This document shows positions 37,096 through 45,391 of a DNA stretch of 64,000 nt, in pieces. Both the position numbers and the translations under genes were made by a program. Numbering within the stretch: position 1 is the first letter of the stretch; every line of letters starts with the position of its first letter. The stretch comes from Alphaproteobacteria bacterium. Its GTDB lineage: Bacteria > Pseudomonadota > Alphaproteobacteria > Caulobacterales > Caulobacteraceae. The notes under the pieces are model-generated. The model was given only the letters and a program-made list of their open reading frames with translations. It ran no database searches and had not been told where the DNA came from. The stretch lies in contig JAHJOK010000020.1 in NCBI GenBank assembly GCA_018820205.1, forward strand, positions 62,001 through 126,000, in the 5' to 3' direction.

Positions 37096-38457
37096 ATGGC
37101 TCAGTTCGATCCGCGCCGTCAGCCGATGCGTTTTGCGCCGCATCTTCTGACCGCCGCCGCCGCCCTGACGGTGGCCATGCTCGCAGGCCGCGTCTATCAA
37201 CCGGCTCAGGCCGAACCGGTTCCCACACTGACCGCTATTGAGATCGCTTCGCTGGAAGCCCGCGCGTTCGACGCCGCCGGCACCCCTGCCGGCCTGACCG
37301 CCCCCGAAGCCATTCCCGTCCAGATCCGCCGCGGCGAAACCTTCGAACAGGCCGTGCGCCGCACCGGCATCGGCGCCGCCGACGCCTCCGCCGTCGCCGC
37401 CACCATCTCCAACGCCTTCGACCTGAGCCAGCTTCGCGCCGGGCTGCGGTTCGAAACCGCCGTCTCCAAGCCGCGCGGCGGTCGGGGCGACGCCCGCCTG
37501 ATCGGTCTGACCATGCGCACCGGCCCGGCCAGCCAGCTGACCGTGTCGCGCAGCTTTGACGGGGCCCTGCGCCTGCGGGCCCTCGAGGAACGCGTCACCC
37601 AGGAAACCGTCGTCCTGAAATCCGAGGTGCGCGGCTCGCTGTCGGCCACGGCCCAGCGGATGGGCGCCGACGCCTCGGTGCGTCGCAGGGCGATCCAGCT
37701 GTTCGCGCACAAGCTGGACCTGGACCGCGACATTCGCGCGTCCGACGACTTCACCCTGGTGTTCGATCGGTCCGTGACCGAGAACGGCCGCACCATCGAC
37801 ACCGGCGATCTGCTCTACGCCGAATTGAAGGGCGTGGTCTTCTATCGCTTCCAGCCCGAGGGCGCGAAAGAAGCCCAGTATTTCGACGCCTCGGGCAAGA
37901 ACATGCGCTCTTCGATGATGCGCACGCCGCTGGATCGCGGCTTCCGCATCTCGTCGCGGTTCGGCGTTCGCACCCACCCGATCTCGGGCTATCGCAAGAT
38001 GCACCAGGGCATGGATTTCGCCGCCGGGACCGGCACTCCCGTCCTCGCCCCCGCCGATGGCGTGGTGGTCGAGGCGCGCCGCTGGGGCGGCTACGGCAAC
38101 TGGCTTCGCATCCGCCATTCCAACGGCCTGGAAAGCGGCTACGGCCACCTGTCGCGCTACGGTTCGGGCATCCGCGCCGGTCAGCGCGTGTCGCAGGGTC
38201 AGGTCGTCGCCTATGTCGGTTCGACCGGCGCCTCCACCGGTCCGCATCTGCATTATGAAATCTGGCGCAACGGCCAGCGAATCAATCCGTCCGGCATCCG
38301 CACCGATCAGGGCACGGTCCTGGAAGGCGCGCAGCTGACCGCGTTCCGCGCCGAGAAAGCCCGCATCGACCGCATCATGGCCGCCGGCGGCGAGCGTCGC
38401 CCGGCTGTGCTTCAGGCGAACGTCGAAGGCCTGCGTCCGGCCGCCCGGGCCACCTGA
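37096..38457 (+). CDS. M23 family metallopeptidase (LytM-type)
   Basis: A 453-residue exported cell-wall peptidase. The N-terminal hydrophobic segment (LLTAAAALTVAMLAG) serves as signal or anchor. A LysM/OapA-like region follows (IPVQIRRGETFEQAVRRTGIG, about 73-95). The M23 domain is at about 305-400: GFRISSRFGVRTHPISGYRKMHQGMDFAAGTGTPVLAPADG with the zinc His and Asp, and GPHLHYEIWRNGQ with the HxH. All zinc ligands look intact, so it should be an active endopeptidase on peptidoglycan cross-links. I chose the ATG at 37096 (GGGGA upstream); an ATG 30 bases later is possible. Confidence 0.9.
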   Translation: MAQFDPRRQPMRFAPHLLTAAAALTVAMLAGRVYQPAQAEPVPTLTAIEIASLEARAFDAAGTPAGLTAPEAIPVQIRRGETFEQAVRRTGIGAADASAVAATISNAFDLSQLRAGLRFETAVSKPRGGRGDARLIGLTMRTGPASQLTVSRSFDGALRLRALEERVTQETVVLKSEVRGSLSATAQRMGADASVRRRAIQLFAHKLDLDRDIRASDDFTLVFDRSVTENGRTIDTGDLLYAELKGVVFYRFQPEGAKEAQYFDASGKNMRSSMMRTPLDRGFRISSRFGVRTHPISGYRKMHQGMDFAAGTGTPVLAPADGVVVEARRWGGYGNWLRIRHSNGLESGYGHLSRYGSGIRAGQRVSQGQVVAYVGSTGASTGPHLHYEIWRNGQRINPSGIRTDQGTVLEGAQLTAFRAEKARIDRIMAAGGERRPAVLQANVEGLRPAARAT

Positions 38458-38470
38458 AGGACGGGGCGGC

Positions 38471-39217
38471 CTAGGCTCCTCTCAGGCCTTCCACCGCCTC
38501 GATCAGGCGCGCCAGGTCGCGCGGCGTCGACAGGCGGTGATCGCCGCCCTCGATCAGGTCCAGCCTCACATCGCCGCCGGTCAGCCGTTCCGTCAGGGCC
38601 ATCGCATGGGTCCAGGGCACGGTGACATCCGCCCGTCCCTGCAGCACATGCACCGGCGTCGCGATCGGGATGGCCGTATACAGCAGCAGCCAGTCGCGCG
38701 CCTCCTCGAACATCCTCGCCGTCAGGACGTATTCACCCAGCCCTTCCTCGACGATCGTCGCTTCCCCGTCGCGCAGGATCGCCTGACGCACATGATCGTC
38801 CAGCGACGGCCACATCAGCCGTTCGGTAAAATCCTGGGCCGGATTGATCAGCACCAGCCCTAGCAACCGATCCGGCCGTGCGAGCGCCAGCAACAGGGCG
38901 ACCCAGCCGCCCATCGACGACCCCACCGGTATGACCGGCCCGTCCAGAGCGTCGATCAGCGCCACCGCGTCCTCGCGCCACCGCCCAACCGTGGCCTGAC
39001 GCCAGTCGCCGGACGACAGACCATGCGCGAAATGGTCATACCGGACGTAGGACCAACCGCGCTCGCGCGCCGCCGCCTCCAGCGCCAGCGCCTTTGTCCC
39101 CTCCATGTCCGAACGGAACCCGCCGATCCAGACCACGATCGGGCCGAAGCCGGTCACGCGCCGATAGGCCAGGGTCTCGCCGTCGGGGCGGGTCAGGTGT
39201 TGGATGTCATCGGTCAT
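38471..39217 (-). CDS. Alpha/beta hydrolase
   Basis: A 248-residue single-domain hydrolase. Nucleophile elbow PVGSSMGGWVALLLA (Ser near residue 95), acid in HVLQGRADVTVPW (Asp), and late LIEGGDHRLSTPRDL (His). The overall pattern (VVWIGGFRSDMEGTKALALEAAARERGWSYVRYDHFAHGLSSG) resembles bacterial relatives of the ABHD10 thioesterase. The start at 39215-39217 is preferred: an in-frame ATG 18 bases earlier falls inside the neighbouring palindromic repeat. Convergent with the M23 gene, 13 bases apart. Confidence 0.86.
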   Translation of the reverse strand: MTDDIQHLTRPDGETLAYRRVTGFGPIVVWIGGFRSDMEGTKALALEAAARERGWSYVRYDHFAHGLSSGDWRQATVGRWREDAVALIDALDGPVIPVGSSMGGWVALLLALARPDRLLGLVLINPAQDFTERLMWPSLDDHVRQAILRDGEATIVEEGLGEYVLTARMFEEARDWLLLYTAIPIATPVHVLQGRADVTVPWTHAMALTERLTGGDVRLDLIEGGDHRLSTPRDLARLIEAVEGLRGA

Positions 39218-39225
39218 GCGGTCCA

Positions 39226-39391
39226 CTTTCGTCATTCCGGGCGCAGCGTAGCGAGCCGCAGACCCGGAACAAGGCGGCGCCGTAGCGAAGCGAAGACGAA
39301 ATGCTTCAGCGAGAGCGTGCGCGACAGGTTCGCGCTCACGCGCGCCGCCTTGTTCCGGATCTCCGCATCGCTGCGCCCGGAATGACGAAAG
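39226..39391. repeat. 166-bp imperfect palindrome (MITE-like)
   Basis: The ends are exact inverses: CTTTCGTCATTCCGG at 39226-39240 and CCGGAATGACGAAAG at 39377-39391, then GCGCAGCG paired with CGCTGCGC. Inside, GTTCCGG-type and GGCGGCGC/GCGCCGCC segments also pair. It lies between divergent genes (hydrolase and glycosyltransferase), so their promoters must be inside or next to it. This is a commonly scattered alphaproteobacterial palindrome type. Confidence 0.8.
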
Positions 39392-39416
39392 ACATGGAGG
39401 TCGCTATGAGGGACGG

Positions 39417-40373
39417 ATGAGTCGGAAAGTCCTTTTCGTCACCTCCAACCGCATCGGCGACTGCGTCATCTCGTCGGGGATCCTGAGCGAAATCGCGCGT
39501 CAGGTTCCGGGCGCGCAGATCACCGTCGCCTGCGGCCGCCCGCCCGCGCCTTTCTTCCGCTCGGCGCCGGGGGTTGAACGGGTCATCGCGCTGGACAAGA
39601 AGAAGGCCGCCGGACACTGGCTGGACCTGTGGCGCCAGGTCGTCGGCATACATTGGGCGATGGTGATCGACATCCGGGGCTCGGCCCTGAGCTATCTGAT
39701 CCGGGCCGACCGGCGCATCATCTACAACCGCTCATGGGAGACCGGCCTGACCAAGGTCGAGATGGTCTCGCGGCTGATGGGCGCCGATCACCCGCTGGAA
39801 CCCGAACTGTTCATCGACGATCGGGCCCGCGCCGAGGCCGCCGCAGTCATCGACCCTGAACTCGCTGCTGCTCCGGGCCCCATCATCGCCCTGGCTCCGA
39901 TCGCCCACCAGCCGGGCAAGAGCTGGCCCGCCGACCGCTGGGGCGAACTGGTCCGGATGCTGAAGGCCGAGCCGCGCTTCGCCGGCTGGCGCTTCATGCC
40001 CGTCGGCGGTCCCGGCGACCGACCGCCCGCCACGCCTGCGCTGGACGCCGCCGGTCCGTTGGGGATCGATTTCGTCGGCAAGGGCGATATCCTCGCATCG
40101 GCCGCAGCCATCGACCGGGCGGCACTGTTCGTGGGCAACGATTCCGGCCTGATGCACGTCGCCGCAGCCGCCGGAACGCCGACCCTGGGCCTGTTCGGTC
40201 CGACCGAATGGTGGCTGTATGGTCCGCGCGGCCCACGCACCGCGATGGCGACCTCCAACCCCGTTCGGGGCGAGTTCGCACCCATCGAGGCCCTGACGAC
40301 CCAGCGTGTCTTCGAGGCCGTGATGGCCCTGCATGACGCCTGGATCGCGCCCGACCCCGCCGCCAAGCCTTGA
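39417..40373 (+). CDS. Glycosyltransferase family 9 (heptosyltransferase-like)
   Basis: A 318-residue GT-B enzyme of family 9, which includes LPS heptosyltransferases. N-terminal VLFVTSNRIGDCVISSGILSEIARQVPGAQITVACG has the GD-type motif near residue 14. The C-terminal donor-binding segment FVGNDSGLMHVAAAAGTPTLGLFGPTEWWLYGP (about 240-272) is the family hallmark. It likely adds a sugar to lipopolysaccharide or another envelope glycan; the donor is not clear. It stands alone, 111 bases upstream of infC. Confidence 0.88.
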   Translation: MSRKVLFVTSNRIGDCVISSGILSEIARQVPGAQITVACGRPPAPFFRSAPGVERVIALDKKKAAGHWLDLWRQVVGIHWAMVIDIRGSALSYLIRADRRIIYNRSWETGLTKVEMVSRLMGADHPLEPELFIDDRARAEAAAVIDPELAAAPGPIIALAPIAHQPGKSWPADRWGELVRMLKAEPRFAGWRFMPVGGPGDRPPATPALDAAGPLGIDFVGKGDILASAAAIDRAALFVGNDSGLMHVAAAAGTPTLGLFGPTEWWLYGPRGPRTAMATSNPVRGEFAPIEALTTQRVFEAVMALHDAWIAPDPAAKP

Positions 40374-40484
40374 AGATAGGCCCTTTCGCGGTCATATAGG
40401 TCCACTTGGGGAACGCGGCGGAGCGCCGTGCGCTGTCCCTTGCGACACCACTGCCCTGTTCAGAAACACAAGGAAACGACGCCC

Positions 40485-41018
40485 ATTCGCCGTCCGATGC
40501 AATCGCCGCCCGTGAAAGACGGGCCGCCCATGAACCAAGACATCCGCGCCCCGCGCGTTCTGCTCATCGATCAGAACGGCGAGAAACAGGGGGTCATGCC
40601 GACGTCCGCCGCGCTGGAGGCCGCCGAGGAGGCGGGCATGGATCTGGTTCAGATCGTCTCGACGTCGGAACCGCCCGTCGCCAAGATTCTCGACTACGGC
40701 AAATTCCGCTTCCAGGAGCAGAAGAAGAAGGCCGAGGCCCGCAAACGCCAGAAGGTCGTCGAGCTCAAAGAAATCAAGCTGCGTCCCAACATCGACACCC
40801 ACGACTACGATGTGAAGGCCAAGGCCATGCACCGCTTCTTCGACGAGGGCGACAAGGTCAAGGTGACGCTGCGCTTCCGGGGACGCGAGATGGCCCACCC
40901 CGAACTGGGCATGAAACTGCTCAACAAGGTTCAGGAAGACTTCGACGAGATCGCAAAGGTCGAATACGCCCCGCGTATGGAAGGCCGCCAGATGATCATG
41001 ATCCTGGCCCCGCGCTGA
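40485..41018 (+). CDS. infC: Translation initiation factor IF-3, ATT start
   Basis: A 177-residue IF-3. The N-terminal domain ([39 protein letters not shown]), linker ([17 protein letters not shown]) and C-terminal domain ([55 protein letters not shown]) are complete. The best start is an ATT at 40485: AAGGAA lies nine bases before, and it yields the (M)[14 protein letters not shown]-terminus typical of alphaproteobacterial IF-3. A rare start lets IF-3 repress its own translation, as in E. coli. Downstream are two structured repeats, a terminator, then two unrelated genes before rpmI. Confidence 0.95.
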   Translation: MRRPMQSPPVKDGPPMNQDIRAPRVLLIDQNGEKQGVMPTSAALEAAEEAGMDLVQIVSTSEPPVAKILDYGKFRFQEQKKKAEARKRQKVVELKEIKLRPNIDTHDYDVKAKAMHRFFDEGDKVKVTLRFRGREMAHPELGMKLLNKVQEDFDEIAKVEYAPRMEGRQMIMILAPR

Positions 41019-41023
41019 TCCCG

Positions 41024-41092
41024 GCTCAAGCAGGCTGAACGGCTGATAGCCCGGGAAAGATAGGCTCAACCAAGCCGAACGGCCGACAGCCC
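41024..41092 (+). repeat. CAAGCAG structured element, copies 4 and 5 (29 nt each)
   Basis: Two tandem short-form copies start five bases after the infC stop. Copy at 41024-41052: outer GGCT/AGCC, CAAGCAG, inner GCT-GAAC-GGC, TGAT. Copy at 41064-41092: outer GGCT/AGCC, CAACCAA, inner GCC-GAAC-GGC, CGAC. They could pair within the infC 3' untranslated region ahead of its terminator. Confidence 0.7.
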
Positions 41093-41100
41093 AACCGAAA

Positions 41101-41130
41101 TGACGCCCCGGCATCGCCCGGGGCGTTTTC
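41101..41130 (+). terminator. Rho-independent terminator after infC
   Basis: GACGCCCCGG pairs with CCGGGGCGTT around a short CATCG loop and is followed by TTTTCG. It lies 83 bases after the infC stop and 30 bases before the MFS start, so infC appears to be transcribed separately from the genes that follow. Confidence 0.85.
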
Positions 41131-41160
41131 GTATTCGGCAACGCAGTCTAGACCGACACC

Positions 41161-42441
41161 ATGAGCCAGATCGCCGCGCCCGCCCCCAGAGCCAAGGCCC
41201 CGGCGCTGGCGGTGCTGTTCCTGGTGGTGTTCATCAATCTGGTCGGATTCGGCCTGGTGGTGCCGCTGCTGCCCTTCTTCGCCCAGAGCCTGAACGCCGA
41301 GCCGTGGCAGATCACGGTGATGTTCTCGGCCTATTCGCTGGGCCAGTTCTTCGCCGAACCCTTCTGGGGCAGGCTGTCGGACCGGATCGGCAGAAAGCCG
41401 GTCCTGCTGATCACCCTGGCGTCGAACGCCGTCGGCTATCTGGCCCTGGCCTTCGTGCCGAACATCTGGCTCGCGGTGGCGGTGCGGCTGTTCACCGGCC
41501 TGGGCGCCGGCAACATCTCTACGGTCCAAGGCTATATCGCCGACGTCACGCCGCCGGCCGATCGCGCGGGCCGGATGGGGATGATCGGTGCGGCCTTCGG
41601 CCTCGGGTTCATCGTCGGGCCGGGTCTGGGCGGGGTCCTGACCCAGCCGCAACTGGGGCATCTGGGCTATCAGCTGCCGATCTTCGTGGCCTCGGCGCTG
41701 GCCGCCCTCGCGGCTGTCGGCGTGGTCGTCTTCCTGCGGGAAAGTCGCGCCAAAGCCGATCCCGCGGCCCCACGCACGCGCTTTCTCGCTGGGCTGCACG
41801 ACGCCCGCGCCAATCCGGTCGTGTCGCGGGTCCTGCTTGTCACCCTGACCTATATGGCCGGCTTTTCGGCGATGGAGAGTGTCTTCGGCCTGTGGGCCGA
41901 GGACCGGTATCAGTGGGGCGCGCGCGAGGTGGGGCTCAGCTTCATGGTCGTCGGCATCGTCTCGGCCTTGAACCAGGGCATTTTCACGGGACGACTGGCG
42001 AAGCGGTTCGGCGAGACGCGGGTGCTGGCGACCGGCATGCTGCTGTTCGGTGTGTCGCTGGTGCTTCAGGTCGCGGCCCCGACCGCCTGGTTCCCGGCGG
42101 TGACGCTGGACCTGGGGGCTTTCAGTCTGCCCCTGACCCAGGGGTGGGTCATCCCGATCGTGATGGCCCTGGGCGCCTTTGGCATGTCGATGGCCATGCC
42201 CAATATCTCGGCCATGATCAGCCGGGCGTCGCCGCCGGATCGCCAGGGCGCCATGCTGGGTCTGAACATGGCCACGGGATCGATCGCCCGCATCTTCGGC
42301 CCGCTGTTCGCCGGCGCCCTGTTTTCGGGGATCGGTCACGACTGGCCGTTCCTGGTCGGAGCCGCCCTGACGGTTCCCGCGGCGATCCTGGCCGTCAACG
42401 CCGGCCGCGCGCTGAGGCGCAGCCAGTCGGCGGCGGGCTGA
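41161..42441 (+). CDS. MFS transporter (TetA-like)
   Basis: A 426-residue twelve-helix drug/proton antiporter type MFS protein. Start LAVLFLVVFINLVGFGLVVPLLPFFAQ with the DHA1 motif, loop GRLSDRIGRKPVL near residue 77, motif C GLGFIVGPGLGGVL near 150. It resembles tetracycline and multidrug efflux carriers, but specificity cannot be read off. It sits between infC and rpmI, where most bacteria have no gene, together with the S9 peptidase gene 83 bases downstream. Confidence 0.9.
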   Translation: MSQIAAPAPRAKAPALAVLFLVVFINLVGFGLVVPLLPFFAQSLNAEPWQITVMFSAYSLGQFFAEPFWGRLSDRIGRKPVLLITLASNAVGYLALAFVPNIWLAVAVRLFTGLGAGNISTVQGYIADVTPPADRAGRMGMIGAAFGLGFIVGPGLGGVLTQPQLGHLGYQLPIFVASALAALAAVGVVVFLRESRAKADPAAPRTRFLAGLHDARANPVVSRVLLVTLTYMAGFSAMESVFGLWAEDRYQWGAREVGLSFMVVGIVSALNQGIFTGRLAKRFGETRVLATGMLLFGVSLVLQVAAPTAWFPAVTLDLGAFSLPLTQGWVIPIVMALGAFGMSMAMPNISAMISRASPPDRQGAMLGLNMATGSIARIFGPLFAGALFSGIGHDWPFLVGAALTVPAAILAVNAGRALRRSQSAAG

Positions 42442-42524
42442 CGACAGGGATTTGGGTCCCGGCGGAATGCGTGTTTAGGATGCGGCTCCGGATCCGTAAG
42501 GGTTGCATAGGCACGGGCTGCGCC

Positions 42525-44459
42525 ATGGTCGATCGTCTGTTCATCGTGATGTGCGCCCTGCTGGCGGTCTCGATCGGGGCGGCGACGCCGTCGCGGGCGC
42601 AGGCCCCGGCTGTCCCGCCTCTGAGCGCCTATGGCGCCCTGCCCGCGATCGAGAGCGTGGACATCTCGCCCGACGGGGCCAGCCTGGTCTATGTCCGTCA
42701 CGAAGGCGACACATCCCAGGTCGTGGCCCGCGCCCGCACCGGCGAGCCGTTGGTGGTGGTCGACACGTCGGACAGGCGCGTGCGCGGCGTCTCGTGGATA
42801 TCCCCCGATCACATCGTCATCGTTTCGGCCTCGACCGAGAAGGTCGCCTTCTTTGCCTCGCGCGCCGAGGTTCAGGTTCTGGACATCGTCAACGTCCGCA
42901 CCCAGCGGGTCGTGCGCGCCCTGAACTCGTCCGATCAACGCTCGTTCAACGCCATCTTCAACTGGCGGGCAGGCGTCTATGGCGGCAAGCCGGTGCTGTT
43001 CGCCGAGGCCGTGACGGAAAGCCCGGGCCTCTACACCTTCGATCTGTACCGCATCGACGTGGACACCGGCCGCGGGCGTCGTCACGCCCAGGGCGACAGC
43101 GACACGCGGGGCTTTCTGGTCGGGCGGGACGGATCCGTTCCGGCGCGACTGGCCTACAACTCGGAAAACGGCCGCTGGCGGGTGTCGTCGCGCAGCGGCG
43201 GCGGCTGGCGCGACATCCACAACGTCAGCGCCCTGCTGGACGAGCCGGGCCTGTACGGCTTTGGACGTACACTGGACACCGTCGCCATCGGCGAGGAAGT
43301 CGACGGAAAATGGCGCCTGATCGAGGTCTCGCTGGCGGACGGCTCCGAACAGGGGCGCACCGATCTGGGCCCCAACCCCAACCGCATCTACAAGGACGCC
43401 GAGGGCGCCGTGGTCGGCGTCGGTTTCATGGCCACCTATCAGGACTATGAATTCTTCGAACCGGCCCTGGCCCAGGCCTGGGAGCTGCTGAAGACCTCCC
43501 TGCCCGGCCGCCAGCTGTTCCTGTCGTCCTACAGCGACGACTACAACGTCGTGGTGTTCTACATGGAGGGGTCGGGCGAGCCGGGCTCCTATTTCATGTA
43601 TGACGCCGCCGCCCAGCGGGTGTCCCTGATCGGCAAGGCCTATCCCGCCATCTCCGGCGAGAACGTCGCGGAGGTCCGGATCGTCAACTACAAGGCCGCC
43701 GACGGGCTGGACCTGTTTGGCTATCTGACCCTGCCGCCGGGCCGCGAGGCCAGCGACCTGCCCCTGATCGCCCTTCCCCACGGCGGGCCGGCCGCGCGCG
43801 ACACGGCCGGGTTCGACTATTGGGCCCAGGCCCTGGCGTCCCGCGGCTATGCTGTGTTCCAGCCCCAGTTCCGCGGCACCTCGGGCCTCGGCTCGGGTCT
43901 GCTCGAGGCCGGCTATGGCGAATGGGGCAAGAAGATGCAGAGCGACGTCTCCGACGGCGTCCGCTTTCTAGCCGAGCGCGGCACCGTCGATCCCGACCGC
44001 GTCTGCGTCGTCGGGGCCAGCTATGGCGGCTATGTCGCCCTGGCCGGCATGGCGCTGGAGCCCGGAACCTATCGCTGCGCCGTGTCCGTGGCCGGGGTCT
44101 CGGACCTGCGGGCCATGCTTCAGGAAGAACAGCGCCAGGGCGCACGCGGCGACGCCAACCCGGCCATCCGCTACTGGAGCCGCTTCATGGGGGCCAGCGG
44201 CGTCAGCGACACCAGCCTGGACGCCCTGTCGCCTGCGCGTCAGGCCGGAGCGGTGCAGGGACCGATCCTGCTGATCCATGGCCGCAACGACACCGTGGTG
44301 CCCTTCGCCCAGAGCGAGTTGATGGCCCAGGCCATGAGCGGACGCGCCCGACTGGTCGCCCTGGACGGCGAGGATCACTTCCTGTCGAACGCCGCCACCC
44401 GCCAGCAGATGCTGTCGGAAACGGTCGAGTTCCTCGAGGCGAACAATCCGCCGAGATAG
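42525..44459 (+). CDS. Exported S9 family (prolyl oligopeptidase-type) peptidase
   Basis: A 644-residue serine peptidase. Signal peptide LFIVMCALLAVSIGAATPSRAQA, a beta-propeller-like N-terminal half (SVDISPDGASLVYVRHEGDTSQVVARAR...), then an alpha/beta hydrolase domain from about residue 400. The catalytic Ser is in VVGASYGGYVAL (about residue 498), Asp in LIHGRNDTVVP, and His in LDGEDHFLS. It should cut short, often proline-containing peptides in the periplasm. It is the second of the two genes that separate infC from rpmI. Confidence 0.92.
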   Translation: MVDRLFIVMCALLAVSIGAATPSRAQAPAVPPLSAYGALPAIESVDISPDGASLVYVRHEGDTSQVVARARTGEPLVVVDTSDRRVRGVSWISPDHIVIVSASTEKVAFFASRAEVQVLDIVNVRTQRVVRALNSSDQRSFNAIFNWRAGVYGGKPVLFAEAVTESPGLYTFDLYRIDVDTGRGRRHAQGDSDTRGFLVGRDGSVPARLAYNSENGRWRVSSRSGGGWRDIHNVSALLDEPGLYGFGRTLDTVAIGEEVDGKWRLIEVSLADGSEQGRTDLGPNPNRIYKDAEGAVVGVGFMATYQDYEFFEPALAQAWELLKTSLPGRQLFLSSYSDDYNVVVFYMEGSGEPGSYFMYDAAAQRVSLIGKAYPAISGENVAEVRIVNYKAADGLDLFGYLTLPPGREASDLPLIALPHGGPAARDTAGFDYWAQALASRGYAVFQPQFRGTSGLGSGLLEAGYGEWGKKMQSDVSDGVRFLAERGTVDPDRVCVVGASYGGYVALAGMALEPGTYRCAVSVAGVSDLRAMLQEEQRQGARGDANPAIRYWSRFMGASGVSDTSLDALSPARQAGAVQGPILLIHGRNDTVVPFAQSELMAQAMSGRARLVALDGEDHFLSNAATRQQMLSETVEFLEANNPPR

Positions 44460-44526
44460 GGGCTCGAGGCCAGACTCCGCTTGCGTTTGCGCGCCGGTTC
44501 CCCTACTAGCCGCGCCTTCGCGTACG

Positions 44527-44613
44527 GACCGCCGGGCGAACAGGCATGCCTGGGCGGTCTTTGAACCAGTGCTTCCAAACCTAGGGCTCAAGTAGCCCGA
44601 AGGGCGGTAGCCC
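44527..44613 (+). promoter_or_regulatory. Structured leader of rpmI, including CAAGCAG element copy 6
   Basis: The 170-base region before rpmI has a hairpin at 44527-44559 (GACCGCC with GGCGGTC) and, at 44584-44613, a short-form element: outer GGGCT/AGCCC, CAAGTAG, inner CCC-GAA-GGG, CGGT. It ends 16 bases before the start codon, next to the AAGGAA ribosome binding site. The L20 protein regulates its operon from this position in other bacteria; that this structure is such a site is inference. Confidence 0.5.
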
Positions 44614-44629
44614 CAAAAAGGAACTGAAA

Positions 44630-44827
44630 ATGCCGAAGCTCAAGACGAAGTCGGGCGCCAAGAAGCGCTTCAAATTCACCGCGACAGGCAAGGTCAAGGC
44701 CGGCGTTGCGGGCAAGCGTCACCGCTTGATCAGCCACAACTCCAAATACATCCGCCAGAACCGCGGCACCTCGGTCATGGCCGACGCCGACGCCAAGAAG
44801 ATCAAGTCCTACATGCCCTACGCGTAA
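44630..44827 (+). CDS. rpmI: 50S ribosomal protein L35
   Basis: A 65-residue basic protein: [46 protein letters not shown] is the L35 signature. Length and Lys/Arg content are normal. AAGGAA lies eight bases upstream of the ATG. It starts the rpmI-rplT operon, with a structured repeat in its leader and another in the 121-base spacer before rplT. Confidence 0.97.
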   Translation: MPKLKTKSGAKKRFKFTATGKVKAGVAGKRHRLISHNSKYIRQNRGTSVMADADAKKIKSYMPYA

Positions 44828-44887
44828 GCGTCGGCATCCAGACCCAGGCTTCTCACCGCATCGTTCGCACGAATTTGAAATCAGGAT

Positions 44888-44927
44888 TCCCTCAAGCAGT
44901 GAGCGCCCGCGGCGCGAACGACAGGGA
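44888..44927 (+). repeat. CAAGCAG structured element, copy 7 (40 nt), before rplT
   Basis: Outer stem TCCCT/AGGGA, CAAGCAG, TGA, inner hairpin GCGCC-CGC-GGCGC, GAACGAC. Both stems differ from copies 1 and 2 and stay fully paired. It ends 21 bases before the rplT ATG, so folding could affect rplT translation. Confidence 0.75.
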
Positions 44928-44948
44928 CCCTTCCGAAGGAAGATAATC

Positions 44949-45302
44949 ATGGCTCGCGTCAAAAGGGGCGTCGTATCGCACGCCCGCCACAAGAAGGTTC
45001 TGGAACAGGCCAAGGGCTTTTCCGGCCGCCGCAAGAATACCATCCGCACGGCCAAGGCCGCCGTGGACCGCGCCGGGCAATACGCCTATCGCGACCGCCG
45101 CATCAACAAGCGCAATTTCCGCGCCCTGTGGATCCAGCGCATCAACGCCGCCGCCCGTCAGGAAGGCTTCACCTACTCGCAGTTCATGCACGGCCTGTCG
45201 AAGGCCGGGATCGAGCTGGACCGCAAGGTCCTGGCCGCGATCGCCATGGAAGGCACGGGCTTCGCCGACATCGCCGCCAAGGTGCGCGACGCGCTGAAGT
45301 AA
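44949..45302 (+). CDS. rplT: 50S ribosomal protein L20
   Basis: A 117-residue L20, an early large-subunit assembly protein that in E. coli and Bacillus also binds its own mRNA to repress the operon. [71 protein letters not shown] is fully typical. GAAGGA precedes the ATG. A strong terminator follows. Confidence 0.98.
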   Translation: MARVKRGVVSHARHKKVLEQAKGFSGRRKNTIRTAKAAVDRAGQYAYRDRRINKRNFRALWIQRINAAARQEGFTYSQFMHGLSKAGIELDRKVLAAIAMEGTGFADIAAKVRDALK

Positions 45303-45327
45303 GGCTTTTCCGGTTCGCCGGACGATC

Positions 45328-45360
45328 AAAAGCCCCCCGGTTCGCGCCGGGGGGCTTTTT
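45328..45360 (+). terminator. Rho-independent terminator after rplT
   Basis: AAAAGCCCCCCGG pairs with CCGGGGGGCTTTTT around TTCGCG, with a run of five T's at the end, 26 bases after the rplT stop. It separates the ribosomal protein operon from pheS. Confidence 0.93.
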
Positions 45361-45391
45361 GCTTTCTCCCCCAGCCGCTAGACGATCCGCA

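Noticed and set aside
44888-44927. Likeness of AAGCAG...TAGC strands to part of the L11-binding region of 23S rRNA
   Set aside because: The similarity is only a few bases long and the fold does not match; it is not enough for a claim of rRNA mimicry.
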